Below are positions 31,251-44,200 of a stretch of DNA of 64,000 bases, one piece after another. Origin of the DNA: Coturnix japonica. Taxonomy: Eukaryota > Chordata > Aves > Galliformes > Phasianidae. Position numbers and translations under genes: made by a program. Positions within the stretch are counted from its first letter, which is position 1; every line of letters starts with the position of its first letter. The notes under the pieces are model-generated. The model ran no database searches, was not told the origin of the DNA, and saw only the letters and a program-made list of their open reading frames with translations. The stretch lies in contig NC_029541.1 in assembly GCF_001577835.2 (NCBI RefSeq), forward strand, positions 4,397,141 to 4,461,140, in the 5' to 3' direction.

Positions 31251-34200
31251 TTAGTGGTTCATGGTATTCTGGACATCCACAAACCCCATCCTTTGTCTGC
31301 GCTTCCTTTGCTCTGTCATCTGGAGTTCAAACAAGGACACAAGTGAGGTAGGAAAGCAGGCTGTTATTCTGATCATTAGTGTGCTTCTCAGGTGTGTGAC
31401 TGACTGGGCTGCTCTAAGCATCTGCCAGAACACCCCATGAGTCGGACCCTAGCTGATGAGGAGGTATCAAGAAGCTCATGGCCTGAGTGTTCTTAAAGCT
31501 AAAAGAGCCCTTTGAATTGTACCCATAGTTAAATAGGGATGGGCTGGTTCTGCCTCCTGCTCTTGGAACGGGTGTCTATTTTGGTAAGGACAGAGGGTAT
31601 TTTAATACAAGCTTTCCTGTTTCTTATAAGGTTTAGTACCTGTTCCTTCAGCTCATTCAGCTGGGAGGTGAGATGGGACACGAGCTTCATCGTTGAGTTG
31701 AGTTTGTCTTGAAGATTTCGGATCTCGTTCTGTTCCCCTTCCCCTTCATTGCTGACCAGTGACATGGCTCGCATCCGGGGAAACCAGTCCAGGTTCTTGT
31801 TCTGGGAAGGTGACCATGGAGAACAGGAGGGGGTGAGAAGGAAACAGAAGATGCAGCAGGATTTCCATGGAGGTTTGGCTATGCTTGGGGCCTAAAAAAA
31901 TTCTCAAAGGCTTGTCTGCATCCCTGCACATTTCCCCCCACCTACTCATTTAACCTCTTTCCCCCCAGTCTGGATCCAGGTTCAGAAGGGTTTTTCTCCT
32001 TGCCTTCCCTTTTTGCCTTGAACTCACCTTGCAGTCACAGCCTGTACTGCTCGCTACACCCCGATGGCAAAGCAGAATTAACCAGCTAGGAATGAACCTC
32101 AGATCAATGACTTTCTTATCTATTTTCCAAAAGTTCCTTCTCAAAACCTGTTGGTTTTTTTTTGGAAATCCCACCATTCTCCAACATTTCTCTGAGGCAG
32201 GCAGGGTGCAATAAGCTGCTCGGAAAGGACACGTACCTTTATCATCTGAGCCACGTAGCTTTCAGGACCTGTGTAGTCCGTCTTGTTCTTCACTCTCACC
32301 AGCACTATGAAGTACAAGTAGTTCCACATGTTGTGCTCTTCCTTAATATGCTCCTCAAATGACACCGTCTTGTTGTCAAACTTGTCCCGTTCGAGTCCTG
32401 GGAAAGGCAGTCAAGAGTGAAGAAGGTGGAGAGAAGAGAAAAGGAGGGGAGGCCAAGGTAAGAAGTGAGCAAGGAAACACATGAGAAAGGAAGTGCGGAT
32501 AATTGCCTCCTGTCCCAGGTGTGACTTTCAAGAAGTGCTTTTAATAATTAGTTGGCATTTAGCACACAACAAGCATCCAAAGCAGAGAGAAAATAACCCA
32601 GTTGTGTATTCATGAGGCTTCTATTTAAAGTCCTACTAGCTGTGCTTCCTGCCTATATAATCTAAAAGAACAAAATGCACCCAATGGATCTTACAAGAAA
32701 GAAAAAAACCAACAGCTATATTTATGGTTGGGTTGGTTTTTTGGATGCCTTCCTATGACCGAAAGCATTCTGGAACATTTTCCTCTATTTATTTCCTTAG
32801 CAATATGCTTTTGTTTTCCAGTTGATAAATGCTGGTCCCAGGAGTGATGCACGGTGACGAGAACACCACAGTGCAGCATTCCTTTATCATCTCATTAACA
32901 GAAGGACAGTAGGAATAGGGATAATTTCCCCTCCTGCTTTGTGTCCTTGTTTCAGCCTCCTCACACTGCAGCGACCCACAGATGAATGGATTTAAGTTGT
33001 GTTGGGAACCAAATGAAACCTAAAAACCAGCTGAAGCTTCACTCCTTCCCTTGTGTCTGACCTTAAAGGGAGGAACAGCGTGGGGGCAGTTCCTGTACAC
33101 GCAGAGCCAAGGATCTTGCACTCACCACATATGAAACAAGTGGTCTTCAGTATTTCTTCTTTCTTTTGCTTCTCGCTCCTCAGGTCAGCAAAGGTGTCAA
33201 TGATGACCCCAAAGATGAGGTTCAGGACGATGATAATGACAATGAAGAAGAAGAGGAGGTCGTAGACAACCCGAGCAGGAAACAAGGACTCCTGTGATGG
33301 ACAAAAGGGAAAATACGTGTCTTGCAAACCTCCATCTGTGCTGCCTGGCTGCAAGGACCGCAGGCTGAGGGAACAAGGTGAGGAGCAGTGAGGGGGGTGT
33401 GATGGGGAAAGCACTGAAGGATGGCAGAGGAGGAAAGAGCTGGGAGTGATTTCCAGGCAGGAAGGGCAGCTCTGCGGTGGCAGAAGGAAGGGACCCCACT
33501 CACGTCCTTCGATGGCTTGCGCAGGATGTCCCCCACACCCCCTCCGTTCCTCAGGCCGTGGTTCAGGACAGTGACAATGCACATGAGCAGCGTGTCACAG
33601 GCTCGTTCCCACTGGTCAGCGTCTGCTTCTACAACACCAGAGGGAAGAATAAAAGCACAAAGCCAGAGCACAGACAGGGCACAAGAAGCAAAGAATCCAG
33701 AGCTCCAGGGATGAGCTGCAGCGATGCAGTGTGATCCCAAGCATCCCAGCATCTCCTCCATCTTCCTCCTTGCAATGGAGGTGTTTGAGCACCCCCAAAG
33801 CACCCGCTTTATGACCAAATTAAATCAGTATTTCAACATCTTTTTGAGAGGGAGTGCAGGATTTTCAGGCCCTTCGCTCAATAAATGCAAAAAAATGGGC
33901 TATTTTCCCCATCTTTCAGTCCTTTGTAGGATTTTTCTGAGCTGGCTGACAAACAAGGCTGTAAGGTTACCCTGCTGCTAACTGCACTGACCTTCCTGAT
34001 GAGCTCACTTACCTTGCAAGGCAGTGGGCACAGAGGAGCAGCTAATTTTGTCACCACTGCAGGACTCCATGAAGGTCTCCATGTTCCTCTGCATCCCCAA
34101 GGGGTCATCTGCAAGTAAAAGAGCCCATAGCCTTGTCAGAGCCTCAGCTCTTTGCTCCTGTCACAAATGTTCTTCACCTGCATCTCACTGCAGCTTTCAA

Positions 34201-37200
34201 ATAACTTGGAAAAAAAAACCTTGATCCACATTCTCTTGGCCTTTTCCGGGTTTTGAATCATAGAATGGCTCAGATTGGAAGGGACCTTAAAGATTATCTA
34301 GCTCCAATTCCCCTGCCATGGGCTGGGTAATCATCCCACTGACATCCCAGCTTTGCTCAGAGATAGCTGCCAGTTTTCCAGGCTGAGATGCAGAAAAACC
34401 ACATTCTCATCCTTTGAAGTTAGGAGAGCTTTGGATGCAACCATCAACCAGCTGCTTTTGCAAGGGTATTCACTCTTTAAAGCATCCTGATTTTTAGACT
34501 CTAATCTCCAACCTTCTGTATATTTATGACCTGCACTTGACTCAAATAATCTGAGCATATTTCTTCCATGCTACCTTATCTCTGTGAATGTAAAATCATA
34601 CCGAGAAGGCTTCAGATGTGAAGAAGAGGAGAATAAGCCTAACCCAAAACCCTGTGTTATGATTGACACACAAGCTGCTTGTTTTTTTAACAGCCAGAGC
34701 AACGTCAGCATCATCCATCTTCTGCTCGAGTTCCAGTAAGACTTCTGCAGTGCTACAGCATTCATTCCTACCTGCCCACCTCCTTCTCTGCAGTCCCCCC
34801 AACCCCCAGGCCTTGTTTTCTGCAGCGTGAGGTCTCTATATCAGTGCAGGCAGATTCTTCTCTGCCAGCCCCAAAACCAGCTTTCCAAAGAGTGTGGGAC
34901 CACACATCAATGACTGCACACAGTGATGCAGCCTCAAAGAAGGACCCGTGCTCTGCCACAGCAGTCCATGGCTTGGCTCACCTTGGGCTTTGCTGTCCGG
35001 CAGCCTGTCCACCTCCAGGATGAAGTCATCCTTCAGGAACAAGAAGCCCACAATGGAGAAGAGGTAGACAAGGATGAGAGCCAGGAGGGCAGTCAGCAGG
35101 ATGGAGCGCCCGTTGCGCGTCACGCTCTTGATGACATTAAACAAGGTCTCCTCACGGTAGATCAAGTCGAACAGCTGAAAGGACCCAGGAGCAAATAAAT
35201 GCTGCAGGGTGCTTTTCTGTGACAATGCCTGGCCTACCTGTGCCCCTTTTATCTCGAGATCTGGGATCACTCAATAGACACCGAGTAACTATCACATAAA
35301 GCACTCAAGTTTTTTGTCTTACTGCAGAAGAATGAAGCAAACTTCAGCACAGCAGGAGAGCCAAGAATAGGACGCATGCCCCCTGCTTCTGCCCGCACCA
35401 GCTCACGTTGTCTCCCAGCTGACCCAGATAAAGCATGCAGCAGAGATTAGAAAGAGAGTGATAGCAAAAGGCTGGGAGAGAGACAGTAATAGATGCTGTC
35501 GGGAGGCAGAAAGATCAGCCTACGCAAATACTGGAGCACGGGGCACTGTTCTCACTGCTGGTATCGATCAGCACCTGGAAGGTGCCATAGGAAACTTTTA
35601 GCTCCTAACAGCACAGCCTGGCTACGTCTGTGCCCCAAACATCTACTGTACCAGGATGCTGTAGAAGAGTTCGTGCACAAAGAGCCCCAGGACGCTGGTC
35701 AGGATGTAGCCAACATGGTAAAGAAACTCCACATCCATGATCATGGCCTTGTAGCCTCGGATGAAGGTCCCACGGTTACCCACAAAGCTCACCACGAACA
35801 CAATCTTGTTGGTCAGCTGGAGAGCAAGCAGAAATGGGAAGGAGGGAGTGAGGTTTGCTGTGCTTTGTGAGTGCAGAACAGCCTCCTGTGGCACGGGACG
35901 CTATGCTGTCTTTCCAGCAGCGCTCCAAGAGCTTACATTGAGAGCTCCCAGGATGTTCAGTGTGAGTCCAATCCCCAGGTAATAAATGGATCGCAGGATC
36001 AGGGCCACCAGCAGCGGTCTGACACCGTACCGCTTGGTGAACAGGGCCATGATGGAGAAGCAGATCAGAATCCAGAAGAGCAGTGAGATCAATGGGGAAT
36101 CCAGCACTCCTGGAAAAGAGATGACCCACAGCAATTAAATGGCATGAGGTTAAATGCACGTTGCCAATCAGACACTGTGTTACTGCCCAAAGCATCCAGA
36201 AACCCAATATGCTGATTATCTGAGGGAAGGAAGACAGAAATGGTGTTTGACTGCAGAGAGATGGTCCTTACTGATACGCTTTTCTAACATCTTTTATCTG
36301 AGATCTCCAACCACTGTAGATCATTAAGGCTCCCAGACAGCTGGTACGTATTCTGTCCTTACTTCCCCTATTTTCCAAACAGGGAAAGTACAGCCCAGCC
36401 TGTTCCCTAAGAAGGAAGTCGTGGGAGGGCTGGCAACTGAAACCTCGATTCAGTCCCTTGCCAGGACCAGCAGAAAAGGCTTTAGGAGTCAAGAGGAGAC
36501 AAAGGCTGAACACAAGCAAGGGGACAATGCTCCCTGCACACCAGGATCCCCTTTTTCCTCCACTAGGAGGAGCAGAAGCTGCTGGGGCACTTACCCATGG
36601 AAGTGGCTTCAACATAAGGGTAGAAGAAAGCAATAATTATGTTGATGAAGACGGCCAGGTTGAAGGAAATGCTTCCCCAGAGAGTCATTCTGCGGGAGAA
36701 CCAGTACATCAGCGGCATGCCTGCGGGGAGAGGAGGCAGACACACATCTCAGCCAACCTCGTGCCAGCAGGGAAGGCTGTGAACTCCTGGACACCCACAC
36801 TGAGCCCAGCACAGCCAGTGGGACCCTCATTCTGTAACAGGAACCCAAGTTCAAAATGTCTCTGCTCACATTCTGTGGTTTCTGGGCCCTTTGACCTCCC
36901 CTGGCACCTTGGAATCAGATTGGCTTCACTCCTCCCTGTTCTCCCACCTCTTACATCCTCACACCCTTCCAAACAGCAGTGCCTTTGTGTTTGCAGCCTG
37001 ATTCTCTGTCCCAGAGGAGACACAGGCAGCAGTTTCCCATCCGTACTGGAAACTTGTTTCCTGCTGAATTCCTAAGATAGTTTTGACTGGATCTGAAAGC
37101 GTTTTCAGTGCTGCCGTGCTACCTCTGGGCCACAGCACAGTATTTATAGTGTGCCTCCTAACTGTTGACTGAGCTTCTGTTATTTTAAGCCAGGAAGTCC

Positions 37201-38202
37201 GTCCTGGTGCAGCCCTGAAAGCACCTGAGATCTGCATAGTGCAGAGATAGCAGCTTTATCAACAACATGGTGCTGCTGGATGCTGGCTTGGGAGAAGCCA
37301 ACTGAAACAAAGAGAGGGCTCTCTAGGGGAGCACAGCTGCAGGTGTGGAATGTGTTGGAAGATGCTCCCAGGTTATGAGGAATTGCACTAACAGGAGTGG
37401 AGGAAATACAACCTCCCAGGGGCAATAAGGAGATCTCCAGGCTGCTATTGGGGGTCACAGCCCCCACAGAGCACGGCTGCTCTGCTGCAAAGGGAAGGTC
37501 TGGCTCGCTCTTACTGCGCAGTTTCTTCTGCCACTCCATCTCATTGTGGAGGAAGGACGACTGGTCGAAGAAATCACTGACTTTGCTGCCCTGCTCGTCC
37601 TGCTCCGTCGTGGTGAACAGTCGGTACTTGGTCTCCTTGGTGAGGAACTCGCAGATTCCAGGCACAGGGAAGATGATCTGCTCCATGCTGCGGTCCAGGC
37701 GCACGATCTGCAGGAATAAAATGCCTTACATCCCGCCCATAGCATGCTGGGCTGCCTGCTTTTCTAAACCCAGCCATACCTCCCCAAATCCAAATATCAC
37801 CACCACTCATTTAACGCTACAACTTGACCCTGCAAACACACCCTTGCATGGCTATGCTGGGAGGAACAAGCAAGGACGGGGCTGTTCCACTGCCTGCTCT
37901 GGGGAGAAGGAAGGGCCTGTGCACACCCCCAACTCCCTATGGGCTCTGCTAATGTCTCCAGCTCTTTGCAGCTGCATCCTATGGGCACCGAGCTGGGAAG
38001 GCTCCTGGTGCAGAATAACGGGGGCACGAGGCAGGCAGAGCACACGTGGGATCCATCAGCTGTCTGTACTAGCAGCCCAAACAGGTCTTGCCTCAATCTG
38101 GGACGTGTGCTTCTCATAGTACGCCAGCGGGTCCTCCTCCTCCTCCTGGACGGGGGCCGTCGACTTCAGCATCTGCGTCAGCTGCTTGTTATTGAGGCTG
38201 AG
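31251..38202 (-). CDS. ITPR3: ITPR3 exons 47-58: channel domain and C-terminus
   Basis: Exons: 38202-38092, 37707-37515, 36720-36595, 36109-35937, 35816-35652, 35174-34982, 34108-34013, 33628-33504, 33291-33126, 32397-32237, 31801-31640, 31319-31251. Membrane segments fall near residues 2203-2225, 2234-2252, 2262-2284, 2315-2342, 2365-2390 and 2487-2513. The filter is GGGVGD at 2466-2471. The luminal loop before the pore (end of exon 52 to exon 54) is shorter than in human and keeps a Cys pair (CSGDKISC). The C-terminal linker has the C-x2-C...H-x4-H zinc site, then a coiled coil ([21 protein letters not shown]) and the tail QNTMNH. The intron after exon 47 uses a GC donor. Confidence 0.95.
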
Positions 38203-41200
38203 CTGGGAGAGGAGAGAGGGTGAGAGCGGGGACAGCCGGGGGGGTTCAAGTCTAACTGCACTGACAACATCGTTCCTCAAATTGTACCGAACCTGATGAG
38301 GTTTCAAGGGAAAGCAAATGAATTAAAGCTTCCCAAAGGGGTACGAGTGCTCCCTAAGGTGACAGACATTCGATTCCCTGCAATAATTACATCCAAAAGC
38401 TGCTAATCCACAAATTACAAATCAATGCCCCTAAACCCCGGGGAAATCATATTACTGCTGAATCTCATTTGGGAGCTGAGGTACAGCAGGAAGAAATGGC
38501 AGCAGAGGACTCAGCCCTTCTGAAGGGAAGGGCAGGAGGAGGGGAGCAGAGGGGAACCAAATCCAGGCTGACAAGCAGCAGGGCAGCCTCCATGCCCGAG
38601 GACTTTCCATACCATGGATGAGATGCCCTCCTCCTCTTCCTCCTGGATTCGCTTCACTGGCTTCAGGAGCTGCTGCAGAGACTTGTTGTGTCGGGACAGC
38701 TGGAAGGGAACAACAAGAGCTGTGTCAGCATGGGATGGAGCAGCCTCTGCAGCACTGGAGTGGGACGGCCAATAAGCCACAATGCTGGGTTTTCATGGAA
38801 GGCAAAATGCACATCTCCCAGCATGGCTGGAGGAAATGGAGATAAATAAGATGTGCAGACGAGTGAGTGGGAGCCCAGCCTGGTCATAGCAGATTGCAGC
38901 ATCAGTACCTGCAGCGCCAATATATAAATGTTGTGGCCAACTTCCCGAGGGGAAACCTCAGCGTTTTCACACTCCTCCTCCTGCAGATAGGCCTTCTTAA
39001 TCACGTCGACCTGGAAGGCAGCAGAGGGTGGGTGAGCTTGTCCTGGTCTCCTCACCCTGTTTTCCTCCTCAGGAGGGATGCTGGTGCAGCTGCTGGTAGG
39101 GCAGCAGCCAATGTGGGTTTGGGCTGAAACTCCACCAGGACCTGGAGGTGTCGGGGTCCAGCAGCAAGTTCATGGGGGTCCTTCACCCTCCCACCCCACT
39201 CAGCCCTTACCAGTTCCTGCGGGCGGAGGCTGATGAGAATCCTCTCTGCATTCTCACTGTCATGCCTGCTCTCCATGATCGCCAAGAGCAACTTTGAAGC
39301 ATTGTTCTGATGGGGAGAAGACCCTGATGAGCTTGAGGAGCTCACACATGTGCCACTGACCCCAGGCCCAGGCTCTGCCCACCTTCAGCTGCAGCACCAG
39401 GTCCATCCGGTACTTGCAGAGGGGGCTGATGTCATTGAGAATGAGGGCTGTGATGATGTCAATCCCATTGGACTCGTGGGTCACGATGCAGCTCTAGGGG
39501 AGAAATGCAATGTTTTGTCCTATGGTTGCTGCCCCAGGAACAATGCAGACCCACAGCAACACCACAGACCTGGTTCTCGTGGCAGGGCCCTTGGCAATAC
39601 TCAGTCAAGCTTTCCAGCGTCTGGTTGATCAGGGCTACGTTCTTCTCATTGATGTAGAGGCCCAGCAGCCCCAGCCCTCCCGTGGTGCTGCCACACATGA
39701 TGTCAAGGAACTGCAGCGTCTCACACACCAGGTTGTAGTTGGTCTTGTTGTTTTGGCACCGCAGGAAGTTCTGTTGTGCAAAGCCTGCAGTTATGAGCTT
39801 GAAGCAGGTCCTGACCCCCCTCCCAGCACCCAGCTCCAGGGATGGAGAATCCCTATAGTGTGTGCAGACCCCTCAAGAGCAGCACCTGCTCCCATGGACA
39901 CAGGAGTGCCCTGATTGACTCCTTCCAGGATACCAAGCAAAGGGAGTGGTGGTTATATCCATAGGAAGCTGAGGCACAGAGTGGCCAGTGCAATGCCTGT
40001 TTGGACCCAATGAAGGCAGAACCCATCCAACCCTCATCCCATCCCCATAGCTTCTGCCCCAGCCCCCAGCACCAACCTGAAGGTCTCGGTTGTGGTTCTC
40101 ACACAGCAGTTGGAGGAATCGCAGGATAGGCTCCATAATCAGGACGGTCACCCCCATCTCATTGTTCTGCCCCTGCTCCCCGGTGTCGTGGCCCTTCCGA
40201 AACCCTAAGGCCAGCGGGTATCGGGTGGGGGTGCCAGGCATCATGAAGGTCTCTCCTCGTCCTATGGGCAACCCAACCCCATTAGCATCAGGCTGTCCGA
40301 CAAGGCAGGCATTGGCCTTGCTGGGAGGACACAGCCCCATACCTTTGGTGCCAGGGTCAGGCTCATCTCTGTCCTCACGAGGTTTGTTCCCGATGTCGCT
40401 CATGTTCACAGACACCGTTGACTTGGTCTCCTGCTGAGCCTTTTTCATCCGGTCATGTAAAACTTTGAAGAACTTCTCAGACTTCTTGTCACTCGTCATC
40501 AGGTTGTAAAAGGATTTCTGGGAGGAGGAAGCACAGAGCAGTTGGAGTCTCCACCCCAGCCCGCCCCTATGGTTTGGCAGCCTGAGGCACTCTTAACCTT
40601 AAGGTAGCCTAGCAGGCAGGTTTGTTTTCAGCCTTGTCTCTTCTTCTCCCTAAACCCTTTACTTTTCATGCCCCTGACATTGCAATCTTTGGGATTTCCA
40701 GGGGTGCAGCATGCCCTGTGCCTGTTCTCCTTCACCCACAGCAGGGCTAGGAACAGAGAGAGCAGCAGTTACAGCAGCTGCAATCTTGGAACCCCACAGA
40801 TTTCTGCACATGCCATTTGTTGGCTTCCCTGCGATAAAGTATTCCACAGAACCTATAAGTTATCAACTGAGCTGCAACTCTGAGTCATTTTTGTGATACC
40901 CAGCAGAGGGCATCAGCACGACTCCAGAAACAGTCAGCAACAACCTGCCCCTTTCAGTATCCAGCCCCAAGCTTTAACCAGTCACTAAGCTGGAAAACTT
41001 GGAACAGAGAAATGTCTGTAGTTCCTCCCCCAGATGGTGAGCAAACAAACGCAATCCAAATGCTGGCAAAGTCTGCTGCCCAGAGGCCAACCAGGGACCA
41101 AGGACTGCTCTGCACCTGTCCTCCCTGTATTGGGACCTTCACAATGCACACGTAAACCACCCCATTGACTTGTGGCCACTGCAGGCACCTGGATCTCGGT

Positions 41201-44200
41201 GTTGCCCCCATCCAGCAGCCGAATGGCAAGCAGGATGCTCTCCTGGAAGATCTTCTCGTTCTTGGTGTTCATGATGAGGTCAGCCACCAGCTTGGTGGCT
41301 CCTTCTCGGTCCAGCCGGCACTGGACAGCAGCGATAGCAGACCAGTCCTGGTCCTGGCCTGCAGGAGAGGGCACAGATGGATGTGATGCTGCAGTGATGA
41401 AGGAGAATGAGCACAAATAACTCACTACCAGCCCAATCCTTCCTCTCTCCCATGGAGGTGGGAGCACAGAGACCATCCACGGGTGTGATCCCACCACAGT
41501 TTGGAACCAGGCATCCAAGGCATGCATGAGCAGCGCAGAAAGACACGGAAGGTGCAGGAGAAGGGCACTCACCTCCCCCAGCAGCATCCACGATTTCCCC
41601 TTTGGAGCTGGACTTCTTGTTCTGCAGGTAATTGTTCAGGAGCATTTTCCGCAGCAGGTTGCCCTGCCAAGACAAATAAACATCATGAGGCTCCCAGTGC
41701 CAGCAATGGAACAGAACGAGGCTGAGCACCTGTGAGCTGTGGTGGGCAGGGAGCTGCCAGCTGAGCAGTGGGGCTGTGGATGTGCCATAGGGCTGCGGTG
41801 CTCACCCTCTCACCATACTTGTTCCTCTTCACCAGCATCTGCTGCAGTGTCCGTAACACCTTGATGCACAGCTTCTCCTCCGTCTCCATCAGGTCCTTGG
41901 TGTGCTGCACCAGTCTGGCCATGCACAGCAGAGTCACCATCACAGAGTCGAGAGGACAAGGAGGTCCCCAGGGGCACCTTCCCACCACTCCTCCACTCTG
42001 TGGGTGCACATCAGGACGCACAACCCACAGGTCCCCAACCCACTCCAAAACCCCCACGGCAACTTCAGAGCATCCTCACTTGGACAAGAAACCTCCGCTC
42101 TCACATCGCTGATACGCCTCCGTGCCCTCCATGAAGAGCAGCTCAGGCCGGTGGAGGACATCCACCAGCACAGACAGCTCAGCCTCCACAAGTGGCTTCA
42201 AGCGATCCTCCAGGGCATTAATGATGTCCTACAAACCACAGCACACACCTTTAGGTCAGTGCATGCCACAGGGACAAAAGGGCAGGACAAGGACTTTGCA
42301 ATGCCCACACCTTCCTGCTGTCACACAGCCCTGTACCTGCAGCTTCTCTATGATGTTCTTGTAGTCCCACTGGTTGGGGGTGGTGGAGACGCGGGGGAAG
42401 GTCCGCGTGGCCGTCTTGTAGCTGGACGTGTTCCTCTGCACGGTGCTGGTGGAGCTGCTGTTGAGCAGGGAGCTGACGTGGGCATCCAGGTCCATGGGCA
42501 GCGCGATGGAACGGCTCTTGGCTGCAGGACAGGGGGAAGGGTTTGGGGTCAGGCACCCCTTCACCTGCTCTTCATTTGCAGTGAAGAAGATATGAATAAA
42601 ATACAAGAGAAAAGCCCTCCAGGCTGCTGGGGGCTGTGGTTCTTCCACCCATCCCTCCCCAGTGCAGCACCCATTGCCTACAGCCCGGGCTGGGAGGAGG
42701 CACCGCCTCTGGTTTGCAGTTGGAAAAGCCCAGTGCAGAGAGGCTGCAATTACAAAAGGGAATCCTACGTCTCCAGCCAGTGTCTCCACCCAGCATCTAA
42801 CCAGCACGCAATGCTTTCCACGTGGTGACTCAGTGCTAACAACCCCTGTCCTGAGTCAGGCAGCTGCAGGCAGGCTGAGGGCAAAGTCCTGGCAAAGGAA
42901 AGCTGCCACAAACACCAGCTTGTTTTCTGGGCCCTGCACCAGCAAGGACACACCAGGAATTCCCCAGCCAAGCCCAAGCTTCAGCTCTCCTCCAGCCACA
43001 CCAGACAAACAACACGGAGCTAAAAAGGCACATCCCAGAGCCAGACCTCCCTGCTCCCAGCAGACAGCGTCCCCAGGGCACCCTGCCATGGCTGCAGTAG
43101 GGATGATGGCTCTTGCCTGCTGCTGGAGCAGAAGCAGCCGGAGCAGCTGCATCCCTCTGGCAGGCAGGGAGCAGAGCATCCCTCCAGCACAGCTCCTTAC
43201 CGACCATCGCCAGCGTTCGGATGCAGGCCTCCACTGAGCTCTTGTGCTGCTGCTGCAGCCAGGGGCACTCCAGCAGCCGCATGGTGGACTGGAGAAGCTG
43301 CACCACGATGGTCTGGTGGGTCTGAAGAAGAGAATGGACAGCTCTGTGTCAGTGCAAGGTGCTCTCAGACTCCTTGTCCCAAAGCATAAGCCCTTTGCTC
43401 GCTCCATGCATGGCCGGGCTATGCAACACCCCGTTACCTGCAGCGAGGTGCTGTTCTCTGAGAAGGGGGAGCTGAAAAATGCATTGATGGTGTCCAGTAC
43501 CACTGTCAGTACGTACTTCTCCAGAGTGGGGTCTGGCAAGCGCTTCTCTCGCTTCTTGCACATCTGTGAGGAGATGGGAAGATACTGATGGCATCGGGAC
43601 CGGGTGAGCAAACACAGCTGGATGCTGCTGGCACACAGCACTGCTGGGACCCTGCTGAGCCAGGGGGCATGGATGGCGACACAGCTTCTGGGTCTATGCC
43701 ACAGTGCTGCTCCCCAGCCCATAGTGTGGCTGCACAAGTCCCTGTGGTGCCCACACCCCTTGTTTGCCAAGGAAGCTTTGGTGACATTGCTGCTGTGTCC
43801 TTCCTGCCCAGCCCAACCCACACACCTGGGCCATGTCCAGGGTGAAGTTCTCAAAGAGAGTCCAGATGTGGTTGCTGGTGTAGATCTCTTTCATCTCCAC
43901 CTCCGTGTCCACATAGCAGTGGTTGACAAAGTTCACATAGGCCATCTTCACCTGCCGGGGAGGTGGGAATGGGGTGCAGGCATCATCAGAGGAATGGAAA
44001 ACAGAACAAAGCCACCAACACCCTCCTCATAGGGCAGCCCATACCTCTGTGATGCAGTCCTCGTGGGTCACCACCCGCACCACGTCCTCCAAGGGCAGCA
44101 GGGATGTACACTTGATCTCAGTGTAGACGTTCTTGCCTTCTGTGCACACAGCAAGCAGTTCTACCAAGTGGATGTGGTACATCAGCGGGCTGTTCTCATC

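Noticed and set aside
41902-42828. 308-codon + strand frame across ITPR3 exons 35-37
   Set aside because: Antisense shadow of real ITPR3 exons in GC-rich DNA; no independent features.
42856-43854. 332-codon minus-strand frame around ITPR3 exon 33
   Set aside because: It is ITPR3 exon 33 extended through open flanking introns. The splice borders at 43563 and 43438 with phase-0 joins to neighbours explain the coding part.
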